A stretch of DNA of 64,000 bases from Huaxiibacter chinensis (GCF_022171985.1 NZ_JAJVHF010000009.1:79038-143037); one strand, 5' to 3'. Positions 20,568 to 40,070 are shown, counted from the first letter of the stretch. Made by a program: numbers and translations. Notes: a model not told the origin generated them from the letters alone.

Positions 20568-22655
20568 TCACCGCTTCTTCGTTATCGCCCTTCTGCGCTT
20601 ATCCAGGTCTTTAATCAGCTTGTTCACCCCATCATCGGCAAACATCTTTTCAAGGCTGGTTGAGAGTTTGCGCCGCCAGTTCTTGTACTGATAGCTGGTG
20701 CCCGGGATGTTCACCGGCTCCGCCATGCCCAGCCAGTCTTCCGGTTGCAGGCCCAGGAGCGCACTGTTGCTGTCAGCGATGTAGCGCTGCATCCCGCGGT
20801 TTAAGGTGGCGGTCATCGTCATCTGTGAAGCTTTATGCCCGGCGCGTTTTGGCAGACAGCCATGCTTATGCAATGCGTCCAGCAAGCCCTGTTTCGCCAG
20901 CTCGCGATCCTGATATAACCCACGTAGCACCACTTCGTCCGGATAAAGCCCTAACGTTTTGCCAAGCGTGAGATCGCCACTTTCCCAATAGCCTCGCAGC
21001 GTAGGAAGATCATGCGTTGTCGCGACAGCCATTGATTGTTCAGGGTACGCTTTCGGCGCACGGAACGTCTTCTCATGATCGCTCTCGAAATAAAGTACTT
21101 TGTATGAATAAACGCCACTCTCGCGTAATTTACTCACGATTTCAACCGGCACGGTTCCAAGGTCTTCACCAATCACCATGCAGTTATGGCGCTTACTTTC
21201 GAGGGCCAACAGAGAAAGCAGATCATCAACGGGATACTGAACATAAGCTCCGTGATCGGCCGTTTCGCCGTAGGGGATCCACCACAGACGCAGCACGGAC
21301 ATCACGTGGTCAATACGCAACGCTCCACAGTTTTGCATGTTAGCACGCAGCAAATCGATGAAAGGCTGATAGCCACGTGCCGCCATCACATGCGGATCCA
21401 TCGGCGGTAAACCCCAGTTCTGGCCCAGAGGGCCGAGAATATCTGGCGGTGCGCCGACGGAGGCTTTCAGGCAGTACAGCTCGCGGTCACACCAGGTTTC
21501 CGCCCCGCCTTCCGCCACGCCAACGGCGAGGTCGCGGTACAGGCCGATCGGCATCGTATAACCCTGGCTTTCCTGCCAGCATGCGGCAAACTGGCTGTAC
21601 GCCAGCCATTGCAGCCAGAGGAAAAAGTCCACTTCATCAGCATGCTTCTGGCAAAATGCCTTCACTTCCGGTGAGTCTACGGATTGATATGCCTCTGGCC
21701 AGACCGGCCAGCCCCAGCGCATTTCGTCCTCTTTCACCTGATAAGCATGTATCGCGTCGAACGCGGCTTGCCAGTACAGGCTCTCGCCCTCCCGGGTGAC
21801 GAACTGGCGGAACGCCGCCATCTGCTCATCGTCGCGCTTTGCAAAACCTGTCCAGGCCAGACGCAGCGCGGCCATTTTTAACGACGTGACGGCGGCGTAG
21901 TCGACCCACTCCGCTTCGCGGGCCTTTTTCAGCATCTGCTTTGTCGTGTCGAGCTTCCACCACGCCTGCGCCTCCTTGCTGTTTTTAAAATCGTCTAACG
22001 CGTTTACGTCGATGTAAATTACGTTCAGCCACCGGCGGGACGACGGGCTGTAAGGGCTGGCGCTTTCCGGATTCGCCGGATAAAGCGCATGGATCGGGTT
22101 AAGGCCAATAAAGGCTCCGCCACGTTTACCCACTTCAGCCAGCATCTTTTTCAGATCGCCGAAATCGCCAATCCCCCAGTTATCGTCCGAGCGCAGGGTG
22201 TAGAGCTGCACGCAGGCACCCCACAGCTTTTTACCGTCGAGCAGCGCCTGCGGCTCATAACAACGCTTCGGGGCGATAATCACACGGCATTCAAAACGCG
22301 CTTCGCCCTGGCTCAGCGTCAGGGTGTGATACCCCTCGGGCAGCTTCGCCGGAAGGTTGAGCGCTTTACCGCCCGCAACATGGCCTTTATGTTCCTGCCC
22401 CTGTTCGGTGGTCAGCAGCCACTGGAACTCACCCTGACCCTGCACCGGCAGCGGCATTTTTTTACCGGCGGTAAAAACCTTAACGACAGGGACCGGTGTG
22501 ACCGCCGCTTTCGCGACGGTGGTGGTTTTGTGCATCGCATCCAGCAAACGTCTTTTGGTCTCAGCACCAATTGACTGCGGTTTGCCGTGAGCATTGATGT
22601 AACTGGGGCTGATCCCCGCCGCCAGCGCGGCATTATCCAGACGTTTGGTCTCCAT
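20568..22655 (-). CDS. malQ: 4-alpha-glucanotransferase (amylomaltase) MalQ
   Basis: 695 residues, one more than E. coli. A cytoplasmic GH77 enzyme that disproportionates maltodextrins, releasing glucose and longer chains for MalP. The GH77 catalytic motifs are visible: nucleophile region ALRIDHVMSVLRLWWIP, acid/base region GEDLGTVP, and TTHDLPTLRGYWESGD. A long N-terminal extension typical of enterobacterial MalQ is present. It follows malP by only 9 bases in one operon under MalT control. Confidence 0.97.
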   Translation of the reverse strand: METKRLDNAALAAGISPSYINAHGKPQSIGAETKRRLLDAMHKTTTVAKAAVTPVPVVKVFTAGKKMPLPVQGQGEFQWLLTTEQGQEHKGHVAGGKALNLPAKLPEGYHTLTLSQGEARFECRVIIAPKRCYEPQALLDGKKLWGACVQLYTLRSDDNWGIGDFGDLKKMLAEVGKRGGAFIGLNPIHALYPANPESASPYSPSSRRWLNVIYIDVNALDDFKNSKEAQAWWKLDTTKQMLKKAREAEWVDYAAVTSLKMAALRLAWTGFAKRDDEQMAAFRQFVTREGESLYWQAAFDAIHAYQVKEDEMRWGWPVWPEAYQSVDSPEVKAFCQKHADEVDFFLWLQWLAYSQFAACWQESQGYTMPIGLYRDLAVGVAEGGAETWCDRELYCLKASVGAPPDILGPLGQNWGLPPMDPHVMAARGYQPFIDLLRANMQNCGALRIDHVMSVLRLWWIPYGETADHGAYVQYPVDDLLSLLALESKRHNCMVIGEDLGTVPVEIVSKLRESGVYSYKVLYFESDHEKTFRAPKAYPEQSMAVATTHDLPTLRGYWESGDLTLGKTLGLYPDEVVLRGLYQDRELAKQGLLDALHKHGCLPKRAGHKASQMTMTATLNRGMQRYIADSNSALLGLQPEDWLGMAEPVNIPGTSYQYKNWRRKLSTSLEKMFADDGVNKLIKDLDKRRRAITKKR

Positions 22656-22664
22656 CGCGCTTCC

Positions 22665-25058
<2,394 letters not shown>

Positions 25059-25117
25059 AGGGAATCTGCATCCTGTAGAGAAAGAAAACATATTGGCGCT
25101 AGTGTGCCTGGCTCATT

Positions 25118-25173
25118 ACTCCTCTTCCTCCTCCTGCCGGGGATTAGACAGGGAGGAGTAGCGGGGATGAGCG
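25118..25173. promoter_or_regulatory. MalT-box cluster at the malPQ promoter
   Basis: Several matches to the MalT box GGGGA(T/G)GAGG occur: GGGGATGAGC (25163-25172), AGGGAGGAGT (25150-25159), GGGGATTAGA (25139-25148), and on the other strand a purine-rich AGGAGGAGGAAGAGGAG stretch (about 25119-25135). Cooperative MalT binding here would activate malPQ with maltotriose, as in E. coli. Exact boxes used are inferred. Confidence 0.6.
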
Positions 25174-25502
25174 TAAAAGTGTGATCAAGGCCACTCTGTA
25201 AACAGGTTGAGTGTGCCCCCTCCGACAAGGATTAAACGGGAAGAGTGTCAAAAAAATGAAATGCGGTTTCGGGTGTAATTAAACCATACGGAAATAATTA
25301 CTTACGGAGAATAATATTTCTTATTATCAGGATTATCTGAGTACTTTATTCAGGCTGAATTACGCGAGGAGAATTTTAATAACTTTAGGGAATCTTTACG
25401 CAACTGAAACCCGTTTCATGATAACCACCTTAGAGGCAATCAAGCCAGTAACCATGCGGCATAAAGGCCCTTCTGAAAAGTTCCTTCCCTCTGAAAGATA
25501 AT

Positions 25503-25522
25503 TTTGTGACAGAGTGCAAATT
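25503..25522 (+). promoter_or_regulatory. CRP site of the malT promoter
   Basis: TTTTGTGACAGAGTGCAAAT is nearly the E. coli malT CRP site (TTGTGACACAGTGCAAATT as I recall it), about 120 bases before the malT start. The rest of the gap 25059-25642, apart from the MalT boxes, shows only AT-rich sequence. Confidence 0.75.
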
Positions 25523-25636
25523 CGAGGACACAAAACCCGGACATAACTTGCAATACGTTTCGTTCTGGCCGACCTTATAACCATTAATTACGAAGCGCAA
25601 AAAAAATCAAATTCCTCGTTTCCCACAGTGAAGTGA

Positions 25637-28348
<2,712 letters not shown>

Positions 28349-28358
28349 GCCACTTCAG

Positions 28359-28378
28359 CCCTCTCCCGGTGGAGAGGG
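28359..28378. repeat. Single palindrome copy between malT and glpR
   Basis: CCCTCTCCCGGTGGAGAGGG, a perfect-arm hairpin at the 3' junction of the convergent genes; it may act as their terminator although no T run follows. Confidence 0.75.
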
Positions 28379-28389
28379 CACATTTATTA

Positions 28390-29148
28390 TCAGCACAGCT
28401 CCAGCTGAACGTTATGATCTTTAATCACCTGCAACACCCCTTCCGGCGGCAGCACATCGGTGTAGACCGCATTAACCATGCTAATACTGCCCATATTGAC
28501 CATTGCGTTACGGCCAAATTTTGAATGGTCGACGACCAGCATGACGTGCCGGGAATTATCGATAATGGCGCGCTTGGTACGCACCTCGTGATAATCAAAC
28601 TCCAGCAGTGAGCCGTCGCTGTCGATACCGCTGATGCCGAGGATGCCGAAATCCAGACGGAACTGTGAGATAAAATCGAGCGTGGCTTCGCCAATGATCC
28701 CGCCGTCACGGCTTCGTAGTTCCCCGCCGGCTAGAATGATGCGGAAGTCATCTTTCTGCATCAGCGTGTTAGCCACGTTCAGGTTATTGGTGACGATGCG
28801 TAAATTCTCGTGGCTCAGCAACGCATGAGCCACGGCTTCCGGCGTCGTGCCAATATCAATAAACAGCGTCGCGCCGTTCGGGATTTGGCTGGCGACTTTG
28901 CGGGCGATACGCTCTTTTTCGGCCGTCTGCGTGGCCTTACGATCGTGCCAGGAGGTGTTAACCGAGCTTGACGGGAGCGCCGCGCCGCCATGATGACGAA
29001 GAATGCGATTCTGATCGGCGAGATCGTTTAAATCACGACGGATGGTCTGCGGGCTGACGGCGAATTGCTCGACCAGCTCTTCCGTACTGACGTATCCCTG
29101 TTTTTTAACCAGCTCGATAATGGCGTCATGACGCTGTGTTTGTTTCAT
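28390..29148 (-). CDS. glpR: Glycerol-3-phosphate regulon repressor GlpR
   Basis: 252 residues. DeoR-family repressor of glpD, glpFK, glpTQ and glpACB, released by glycerol-3-phosphate. The N-terminal HTH reads YVSTEELVEQFAVSPQTIRRDLNDLADQ. The sugar-phosphate binding domain includes DIGTTPEAVAHAL, GGELRSRDGGIIG and VDHSKFGRNAMV. It is intact, with no sign of the frameshift reported in some E. coli K-12 strains. The start at 29148 (MKQTQRHDA) fits the family. Last gene of glpEGR; its operators lie before glpD in this window. Confidence 0.97.
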   Translation of the reverse strand: MKQTQRHDAIIELVKKQGYVSTEELVEQFAVSPQTIRRDLNDLADQNRILRHHGGAALPSSSVNTSWHDRKATQTAEKERIARKVASQIPNGATLFIDIGTTPEAVAHALLSHENLRIVTNNLNVANTLMQKDDFRIILAGGELRSRDGGIIGEATLDFISQFRLDFGILGISGIDSDGSLLEFDYHEVRTKRAIIDNSRHVMLVVDHSKFGRNAMVNMGSISMVNAVYTDVLPPEGVLQVIKDHNVQLELC

Positions 29149-29164
29149 GAAATATCCCAGGAAA

Positions 29165-29995
29165 TTATGTTCGTTTTCGCGCATTCAGCGTATCGGCCAG
29201 GGCCATAGCCAGCCCGACGGCCAGCCCCGTGACGTGTGCGCCATTGGCGATAGACATCCCAAACAGATCAAACCATCCGGCGATCAGCCAGACGACGGCA
29301 AAGATGATTAAACCCCGTTGTAAGAAGATGCCGCTTTCGGGATCGCGTTCGCCCCGAAGCCAGGCATAGCCCATCAACGCGTAAACCACGCCGGATAACC
29401 CACCAAACCATGGTCCACTAAATTTATGCTGCACATAGCCACTGAGCAGCGCACTGATAATGGTGATGACAATCAGCTTTCCACTGCCGAGGCGCTTCTC
29501 GACCAGCCCGCCGAGATACCACCACCACAGCAGGTTGAACAGAATATGCAGCACGGAGAAGTGCATCAGCGCATGGGTAAAGTAGCGCCAGACGTCAAAT
29601 TGCAGCGAGGGATCGTAAGGCCAGGCCAGCGCCACCATCACGCTTTGATCGCCCACCACGTTCATGATGATGAACACCAGAATGCAGGCTGCCATCAGGA
29701 GTAGCGTAAAGGGTCCGGCTCGTTCGCGAATGGTGGCGAGAAACGGAAAACGACTGTACTGCAAACCGCTGTCCGTCTGGCCCGCGTGCCAACTTGCGGC
29801 CAGGTAACGGGGGTCGCCCGGGTTCTCAAGAAAGCGTGCCAGCTCCGCATTCACCCGGTTTGCCTGGCTTTCATCCGCCAGCCAGACATCAGTTTGCGTA
29901 TGCTGTTGAATTGTCAGGATAACACCCTGCGTCGCCATATAGTCGACAAACGCCTGGGCGACGCGTGGGTTGGTAAAAGAGGTGATCATCAACAT
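29165..29995 (-). CDS. glpG: Rhomboid intramembrane serine protease GlpG
   Basis: 276 residues, the E. coli length. Cleaves membrane proteins within the inner membrane. A cytoplasmic N-terminal domain (about 90 residues) precedes six membrane helices. The catalytic Ser201 lies in [17 protein letters not shown] and the partner His254 in [11 protein letters not shown]; the L1-loop [12 protein letters not shown] is conserved. The start at 29995 (MLMITSF) removes a non-conserved 9-codon extension. Between glpE and glpR in one operon. Confidence 0.96.
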   Translation of the reverse strand: MLMITSFTNPRVAQAFVDYMATQGVILTIQQHTQTDVWLADESQANRVNAELARFLENPGDPRYLAASWHAGQTDSGLQYSRFPFLATIRERAGPFTLLLMAACILVFIIMNVVGDQSVMVALAWPYDPSLQFDVWRYFTHALMHFSVLHILFNLLWWWYLGGLVEKRLGSGKLIVITIISALLSGYVQHKFSGPWFGGLSGVVYALMGYAWLRGERDPESGIFLQRGLIIFAVVWLIAGWFDLFGMSIANGAHVTGLAVGLAMALADTLNARKRT

Positions 29996-30042
29996 GGGCG
30001 GCGGTCGCTTATTTCCACACAAAAGGGGACAGTATAGTGATA

Positions 30043-30375
30043 TTAACCGCCAAATGCGTGCTCAACTTCCGCCGGGAAATGGCGATGCCAGGCATCAAAC
30101 CCGCCGTCCACGCTGTACACCGCGTCATAACCCTGTTGCAACAGGTACTGCGCAGCACCTTTGCTGCTGTTGCCGTGGTAGCACATCACCATGACAGGCG
30201 TGTCAAAGTCGTTATCGCGCATAAACGCGCCCAGAGTGTCATTGGTCAGATGAAACGCCCCTGGCGTATGGCCCATCGCATAGCTTTGCGGATCGCGAAT
30301 ATCCACCAGCACCGCAGTGCCCTGATGCATTTTCTGATGGGCTTCTTCAACGTTAATACATTCAAACTGATCCAT
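30043..30375 (-). CDS. glpE: Thiosulfate sulfurtransferase GlpE (rhodanese)
   Basis: 110 residues. A single-domain rhodanese that transfers sulfane sulfur from thiosulfate to cyanide or thiol acceptors such as thioredoxin. The active-site loop [11 protein letters not shown] carries the catalytic Cys65, and [21 protein letters not shown] is the N-terminal CH2A-like motif. First gene of glpEGR, divergent from glpD. Its upstream region is occupied by an eight-copy palindrome array, unusual for a divergent promoter region. Confidence 0.95.
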   Translation of the reverse strand: MDQFECINVEEAHQKMHQGTAVLVDIRDPQSYAMGHTPGAFHLTNDTLGAFMRDNDFDTPVMVMCYHGNSSKGAAQYLLQQGYDAVYSVDGGFDAWHRHFPAEVEHAFGG

Positions 30376-30420
30376 GGCGTTCTCTTTGGTTGTTCAGGTT
30401 TAGTGCGGTTATTTCCCCTC

Positions 30421-30965
30421 ACCCTACCCCTCTCCCGGGGGGAGAGGGAATGGTGTGGTGCGGTCTTTTAGCCCGTTCCCTGCCGGAAATTTTCCCCCTC
30501 TTCCGTGGGAGAGGGCCGGGGTGAGGGCATCAGCCCGCTCCCTGCTAGTAAGTGCTTAGTCTTTCCCCCTCTCCCGTGGGAGAGGGCCGGGGTGACGGCA
30601 TCAGCCCGCTCTCTGCCGGTAAGGGCTCAGCCTTTCCCCTCTCCCGTGGGAGAGGGCCGGGGTGAGGGCATCAAACCGCTCTCTGCCGGTAAGGGCTCTG
30701 CCTTTCCCCCTCTCCCGTGGGAGAGAGCCGGGGTGAGGACATCAGCCCACTCCCTGCCGGTAAGGGCTCAGCCTTTCCCCCTCTCCCGTGGGAGAGGGTC
30801 GGGGTGAGGGCATCAGACCGCTCTCTGCCGATAAGGGCTCAGCCTTTCCCCCTCTCCCGTGGGAGAGGGTCGGGGTGAGGGCATCAGCCCACTCCCTGCC
30901 GGTAAGGGCTCAGCCTTTTCCCCCTCTCCCGTGGGAGAGGGCTGGGGTGAGGGCATCAGACCGCA
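30421..30965. repeat. Eight-copy ~71-bp tandem array of palindrome elements
   Basis: The core CCCTCTCCCGTGGGAGAGGG recurs with its central CTCCCG (or CTTCCG) at 30432, 30500, 30571, 30641, 30712, 30783, 30854 and 30926, a period of 68-72 bp. Each unit continues with GGGGTGAGGGCATCAG, then CCGCTCCCTGCCGGTAAGGG and a CTTTCC run. It fills most of the 750-base gap between divergent glpE and glpD. Long open frames through it are compositional artefacts. Confidence 0.95.
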
Positions 30966-31072
30966 TTATGTTACCCCGTAGTGTACGTCCTGGCGGCAGG
31001 TATGCGCCATTATGTTATCTCTATCACTCAAAATTGTTTTTTTGATGTTACCAAAAACGCGTTCCTTTGCTA

Positions 31073-31113
31073 TTATGAGCGATATCGAACATTTATGAGC
31101 TTTAACGAAAGTG
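31073..31113. promoter_or_regulatory. Tandem GlpR operators at the glpD promoter
   Basis: TATGAGCGATATCGAACAT (31074-31092) and TATGAGCTTTAACGAAAGTG (31094-31113) match the GlpR half-site type WATKYTCGWW and its complement in two tandem copies just before the glpD start, very similar to E. coli. Confidence 0.75.
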
Positions 31114-31125
31114 CATGAGGGTGAC

Positions 31126-32634
31126 ATGGAAACCAAAGATCTGATTGTGATAGGCGGTGGTATCAACGGTGCTGGTATCGCGGCAGATGCCGCAGGACGC
31201 GGGTTATCCGTACTGATGCTGGAAGCCAACGATCTCGCGTGTGCGACCTCATCTGCCAGTTCTAAATTAATCCACGGTGGCCTGCGCTACCTTGAACACT
31301 ACGAATTCCGCCTGGTCAGCGAAGCGCTGGCTGAACGTGAAGTGCTGCTTAAAATGGCCCCTCACCTGGCGATCCCCATGCGTTTTCGTTTGCCTCATCG
31401 CCCGCATTTACGCCCGGCCTGGATGATTCGCATTGGTCTCTTTATGTACGACCACCTGGGTAAACGGACCAGCCTGCCGGGTTCTGCCGGTTTGCGTTTT
31501 GGCGCAGAATCGGTTCTGAAACCGGAAATCGTGCGCGGATTCGAATATTCCGACTGCTGGGTGGATGATGCCCGTCTGGTGCTGGCGAATGCCCAGATGG
31601 TCGTGAAGAAAAACGGTGAGGTGAAAACCCGCACCCGCGCGACTGCAGCGCGTCGTGAAAACGGGCTGTGGATTGTAGAAGCAGAAGATATCGATACGGG
31701 CGAAAAATTTAGCTGGCAGGCGCGTGGTCTGGTGAATGCTACCGGCCCGTGGGTCAAAGAATTCTTTGATGATGGCATGCACTTGCCTTCTCCGTACGGC
31801 ATTCGTCTGATCAAAGGCAGCCACATTGTGGTGCCGCGCGTACATACGCAGAAGCAGGCCTACATTCTGCAAAACGAAGATAAACGCATCGTTTTTGTGA
31901 TCCCGTGGATGGACGAGTTTTCCATTATTGGCACCACCGACGTGGAGTACAACGGCGATCCGAAAAGCGTTGAGATCGACGAGAAAGAGATTGGCTATCT
32001 GCTCAACGTGTATAACGCCCACTTTAAAAAACAGCTTGGCCGTGACGATATTGTCTGGACTTACTCTGGCGTGCGTCCGTTGTGCGATGACGAATCTGAT
32101 TCACCGCAGGCCATTACCCGTGATTACACGCTCGATATTCATGACGTAGACGGCAAAGCACCGCTGCTCTCAGTATTTGGCGGTAAGCTGACAACGTATC
32201 GCAAGCTGGCGGAGCATGCGCTGGAGAAACTGACCCCGTATTATAAGGGCATCGGTCCGGCGTGGACGAAAGAGGCGACGTTGCCAGGCGGCGATATCGG
32301 CAGCGATCGTGATGATTACGCGGCTAAATTGCGTCGTCGTTACCCGTTTATTACTGAATCTATGGCACGCCATTTTGCCCGCACCTATGGCAGTAACACG
32401 GCGCTGATTCTTGGGGAAGCACAACAGCTGACGGATTTGGGCGAGCATTTCGGTCATGAACTTTACGAGGCGGAACTGCGCTACCTGGTTGAACACGAGT
32501 GGGTGCGTCGACTGGACGATGCGATCTGGCGTCGCACCAAGGAAGGTATGTGGCTGGATGCAGAGCAGCAGTCACGCGTGGCGCAATGGCTGGTCCGTAA
32601 CGCACGAAAGGGTGAGCTGTCGCTGGCGTCGTGA
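31126..32634 (+). CDS. glpD: Aerobic glycerol-3-phosphate dehydrogenase GlpD
   Basis: 502 residues. A membrane-associated FAD enzyme oxidising sn-glycerol-3-phosphate to dihydroxyacetone phosphate, passing electrons to ubiquinone. The N-terminal FAD dinucleotide fold (LIVIGGGINGAGIAADAAGRG) and SSKLIHGGLRYLE are visible, as is FVIPWMDEFSIIGTTDVEY. The ATG at 31126 (METKDLIV) has GAGGG 8 bases upstream; an ATG 15 bases earlier overlaps the operator. It lies directly downstream of two GlpR operators. The C-terminal NARKGELSLAS differs slightly from E. coli. Confidence 0.97.
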   Translation: METKDLIVIGGGINGAGIAADAAGRGLSVLMLEANDLACATSSASSKLIHGGLRYLEHYEFRLVSEALAEREVLLKMAPHLAIPMRFRLPHRPHLRPAWMIRIGLFMYDHLGKRTSLPGSAGLRFGAESVLKPEIVRGFEYSDCWVDDARLVLANAQMVVKKNGEVKTRTRATAARRENGLWIVEAEDIDTGEKFSWQARGLVNATGPWVKEFFDDGMHLPSPYGIRLIKGSHIVVPRVHTQKQAYILQNEDKRIVFVIPWMDEFSIIGTTDVEYNGDPKSVEIDEKEIGYLLNVYNAHFKKQLGRDDIVWTYSGVRPLCDDESDSPQAITRDYTLDIHDVDGKAPLLSVFGGKLTTYRKLAEHALEKLTPYYKGIGPAWTKEATLPGGDIGSDRDDYAAKLRRRYPFITESMARHFARTYGSNTALILGEAQQLTDLGEHFGHELYEAELRYLVEHEWVRRLDDAIWRRTKEGMWLDAEQQSRVAQWLVRNARKGELSLAS

Positions 32635-32641
32635 TGTTTTG

Positions 32642-32811
32642 TGCGGTCTGATGCCCTCACCCCGGCCCTCTCCCACGGGGAGAGGGAGAAAATACATCGT
32701 GCGGTCTGGTGCCCTCACCCCAGCCCTCTCCCACAGGGAGAGGGAGAAAATGCATCGTGCGGTCTGATGCCCTCACCCCAGCCCTCTCCCACAGGGAGAG
32801 GGTGCAGACAT
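32642..32811. repeat. Three-copy 58-bp tandem array of palindrome elements
   Basis: TGCCCTCACCCC plus the CCCTCTCCCAC/GGGAGAGGG palindrome starts at 32652, 32710 and 32768, exactly 58 bases apart. The units lie in the orientation opposite to the array upstream of glpD, i.e. tail first, then palindrome. Confidence 0.92.
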
Positions 32812-32887
32812 TAAAAAAGGCAACTTACGTTGCCTTTTTGCTTTTACCTCGTTGCCTTTTTGCTTTTACCTCATTGCTTTTTTGCTT

Positions 32888-32890
<3 letters not shown>
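32812..32890. terminator. Terminator plus 22-bp direct repeats between glpD and glgP
   Basis: AAAAAAGGCAAC / GTTGCCTTTTT (about 32813-32839) is a bidirectional intrinsic terminator for convergent glpD and glgP. The right arm is then repeated: GTTGCCTTTTTGCTTTTACC occurs at 32829 and again about 22 bases later, with a decayed third copy reaching the glgP stop codon. Confidence 0.85.
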
Positions 32891-36787
<3,897 letters not shown>

Positions 36788-36788
<1 letters not shown>

Positions 36789-38083
36789 TATCGCTCCTGT
36801 TTGACCTGCAGTTTACGCAGCATTTCACGCGTCACCAGCACGATGCCTTCCTCAGAACGGTAGAAACGGCGGGCATCTTCTTCCGCGTTCTCCCCAATCA
36901 CCATGCCTTCCGGAATCACGCACGCGCGGTCAATGACGCAGCGGCGTAAACGGCATGAACGCCCTACCCACACATCGGGAAGCAGCACCGATGAATCAAT
37001 ATTACAGAACGAATTGACCCTCACCCGCGGGAAGAGGACGGACTGCACGACCACCGATCCAGAAATAATGCAGCCGCCCGAGACCAGCGAGTTCAGCGTC
37101 ATCCCATGGCTGCCAGAGCGATCCTGGACGAACTTCGCGGGCGGTAACGATTCCATATGCGTGCGAATCGGCCAGTTTTGGTCATACATATCCAGTTCAG
37201 GGGTGACAGAAGCCAGATCCAGGTTCGCCTTCCAGTAGGCTTCAAGCGTACCGACGTCACGCCAGTAAGGTTCAGCATCCTTGTCCGACTGCACGCAGGA
37301 CAAGGTGAAGGGGTGAGCATACGCCTCGCCCGTGGTCGTAATTTTTGGAATGATGTCTTTGCCGAAGTCGTGGCTGGAGTTTTCATCCTTGTCATCTTCT
37401 TCCAGCAGTTCGAACAGGTAATCCGCATCGAAGATATAGATCCCCATGCTGGCGAGCGCTTTGGTGTCATCATCAGGCATCGTCGGCGGGACGGCGGGTT
37501 TCTCCACGAAATCGATGATTTTATCGTCGCTGTCCACGTGCATTACGCCAAACGCGGTTGCCTCGGCGACCGGCACCGGCAGGCACGCCACGGTACAACG
37601 CGCCCCTTTTTCGACATGGTCGATAAGCATGTGGGAGTAGTCTTGCTTGTAGATATGATCGCCCGCGAGGATCACGATGTATTCCGCGTTATACCGGCGA
37701 ATGATGTCCAGGTTCTGTGTTACCGCATCCGCCGTTCCGCGATACCAGTTTTCACCGTGAACGCGCTGCTGGGCAGGAAGCAGATCGACAAATTCATTCA
37801 TCTCTTCGCTGAAAAATGACCAGCCGCGCTGTATGTGCTGTACCAGCGTGTGCGACTGGTATTGGGTGATCACGCCAATACGACGAATACCCGAATTCAG
37901 GCAGTTGGACAGCGCAAAATCGATGATGCGAAACTTACCACCAAAGTGAACGGCCGGTTTGGCGCGCTTGATGGTCAAATCTTTCAGTCGGGTACCACGT
38001 CCGCCCGCAAGAATCAGGGCAACCGTTTTTAATGGTAGCTGGCGTGCCAACATTAAGGGATCGTTCTTCTCTAATCTAACCAT
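36788..38083 (-). CDS. glgC: Glucose-1-phosphate adenylyltransferase GlgC
   Basis: 431 residues, the E. coli length. Makes ADP-glucose from ATP and glucose-1-phosphate, the controlled step of glycogen synthesis (activated by fructose-1,6-bisphosphate, inhibited by AMP). [15 protein letters not shown] is the nucleotide motif, with [11 protein letters not shown] and FVEKPAVPP in the substrate site, and a C-terminal left-handed beta-helix. The start at 38083 follows AAGGAG with 8-base spacing; a further upstream start inside glgX is not conserved. It overlaps the glgX 3' end by 8 bases. Confidence 0.97.
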
Positions 38084-40070
38084 GACTAACTCCTTTTTTA
38101 TCATCCTGGAACACGCACACTCCGTGCGCAGGTCCATGCCAGACAGCCATTACTACCGGATTATCCGCTCCGGCAAAGGGAGAAATGGCACGCCATTCCC
38201 CGTCAGGTAAAACAATCTCAGCGACGTTATCCGTCGCGTTAAACGTGATAAGCCATCTGCCCGAAAGCAGGATTTGCAGACGTGGTATACCCTGTTGCCA
38301 CTCTTGCGCGCTCAGAGGCTGCGCGCGGTCATTCAGCCAGAGTACGTTGCCGTCACCCTCTTCCCACCACTGATTCGCGGTGAGCGCCGGGATTTGCTGG
38401 CGGAGATGAATCAATGCGGCGGTGAAATGAATCAAGCCGTTGTTCGCTTCACGCCAGTCAAGCCAGGTCAACGCGTTGTCCTGGCAATACGCATTGTTGT
38501 TACCGTGCTGGCTATGACCGTGTTCATCCCCTGCCAGTAACATCGGTGTCCCTTGCGAAAGCAATAACGTGGACAGCAACGCGTGTACGCTGGCCCGGCG
38601 GCGTTCGATAATGTCCTGACTGCCGCCTAGCCCTTCTATACCATGGTTAAAGCTATGGTTATTGTTAGTCCCATCGCGATTTTCTTCACCGTTTGCCTCA
38701 TTGTGTTTCTGATTGAAACAAACGCAGTCGCGAAGGGTAAAACCATCATGTGCCGTCACCAGATTGACGCTCGCCGACGGCAATCTGCCGTCGTGCCTGA
38801 AAACATCGCTGGAAGCCGCAACCCGCCCGGCGAATTCGCCGAGTGAGAGGTTCTTTTCCAGCCAGAAGCGTCGCACCGCATCGCGAAAATGGTCATTCCA
38901 CTCCGCAAACAGCGGGGGAAAATTCCCCACCTGATAACCGCCTTCACCAATATCCCAGGGCTCAGCGATCAACTTGACGCGCGAAAGCACCGGGCAATTT
39001 TTAATGGCTTCAAAGAGCGGAGCCTGCGGGCTGAATTCTGGCGTACGCCCCATAACCGACGCTAAATCAAAGCGGAAACCGTCCACGTGGTAGGTTTCGA
39101 CCCAGTATTTCAGGCACTCATATGCGTAGTTCATCACCTCAGGATGGCTGAGGTTGAGCGTGTTACCGCAACCGGTCCAGTTGTGGTAATCACCATCTTC
39201 CCTGATCCAATAATAGCTACGGTTATCAATTCCGCGCTGTGAAAGCGTGGGCCCTTCAACCTCCAGCTCAGCACTGTGGTTCAGCACGATATCCAGAATG
39301 ACCTCGATGCCGGCCTGGTGGAGTGCTTTTACCGCATCACGAAATTCGTCCCGGGCTTTATCCGGATGCGAGGCGTAGCGCGGGTCGAGGGCAAATATCG
39401 CCAGCGGGTTATAGCCCCAATAGTTGGTTAACCCCAGCCGCAGCAGACGAGGCTCCGAGGCAAAATGTGCCACGGGAAGGAGCTCAAGCGTGGTAATGCC
39501 AAGCTGTTTTAAATAGGCGATCATCACCGGATGACCAAGCGCTTTATAGGTCCCACGAATCCCTTCAGGGATAGCGGGATGAAGGTATGTCAGCCCTTTG
39601 ACGTGAGCTTCGTAAATAACGGTATTGCCCCACGGGATGGCGGGCGGGGCATCGTCCTCCCAGTCGTAGGTATCGCTGACGACGACGCTGCGCGGTGCGA
39701 CACCTGCACTATCGCGGGGATCGGGTTCATGCTCGCCATCCTGAAGCAGGGGATCGTCTCTGACCTCTCCCTCCACGCGCAGCGCGCAGGGATCGATCAG
39801 CAGCTTCGCGGGATTAAAACGCAGCCCCTTTTCAGGCTCCCAGGGACCATAGACGCGATATCCATAACGCAGCCCTGGCTTTGCCCCCTCCAGATAGCCA
39901 TGCCAGCGATCGCCGCTGCGGGCTGGCAGCTCATAGCGCTGCTCGTTGCCTTTACTGTCAAATACGCAAAGATCGACGCGCTCTGCATCGGCAGAAAAAA
40001 GGGTGAAATTCACGCCTTTACCATCGAAATGGGCGCCAAGCAGGGCTGGATTACCCGCGATAATTTTCAT
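38076..40070 (-). CDS. glgX: Glycogen debranching enzyme GlgX
   Basis: 664 residues, slightly longer than E. coli (657). GH13 isoamylase-type enzyme that cleaves alpha-1,6 links in phosphorylase-limit dextrins. GH13 regions are visible: [21 protein letters not shown] (nucleophile Asp), [13 protein letters not shown] (acid Glu) and [11 protein letters not shown]. It overlaps glgB upstream by 4 bases and glgC downstream by 8 bases, so the whole glg operon is tightly packed. Confidence 0.96.
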   Translation of the reverse strand: MKIIAGNPALLGAHFDGKGVNFTLFSADAERVDLCVFDSKGNEQRYELPARSGDRWHGYLEGAKPGLRYGYRVYGPWEPEKGLRFNPAKLLIDPCALRVEGEVRDDPLLQDGEHEPDPRDSAGVAPRSVVVSDTYDWEDDAPPAIPWGNTVIYEAHVKGLTYLHPAIPEGIRGTYKALGHPVMIAYLKQLGITTLELLPVAHFASEPRLLRLGLTNYWGYNPLAIFALDPRYASHPDKARDEFRDAVKALHQAGIEVILDIVLNHSAELEVEGPTLSQRGIDNRSYYWIREDGDYHNWTGCGNTLNLSHPEVMNYAYECLKYWVETYHVDGFRFDLASVMGRTPEFSPQAPLFEAIKNCPVLSRVKLIAEPWDIGEGGYQVGNFPPLFAEWNDHFRDAVRRFWLEKNLSLGEFAGRVAASSDVFRHDGRLPSASVNLVTAHDGFTLRDCVCFNQKHNEANGEENRDGTNNNHSFNHGIEGLGGSQDIIERRRASVHALLSTLLLSQGTPMLLAGDEHGHSQHGNNNAYCQDNALTWLDWREANNGLIHFTAALIHLRQQIPALTANQWWEEGDGNVLWLNDRAQPLSAQEWQQGIPRLQILLSGRWLITFNATDNVAEIVLPDGEWRAISPFAGADNPVVMAVWHGPAHGVCVFQDDKKGVSHG

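Noticed and set aside
30410..30965. CRISPR-like array between glpE and glpD
   Set aside because: Spacer parts are near-identical between units, the repeat itself is a GC palindrome of another kind, and no cas genes are present.
30505..31045. Open frames of 85-100 codons through the glpE-glpD repeat array (GEGRGEG-rich)
   Set aside because: They only translate the tandem palindrome units, repeat with the DNA period, and have no ribosome site or family resemblance.
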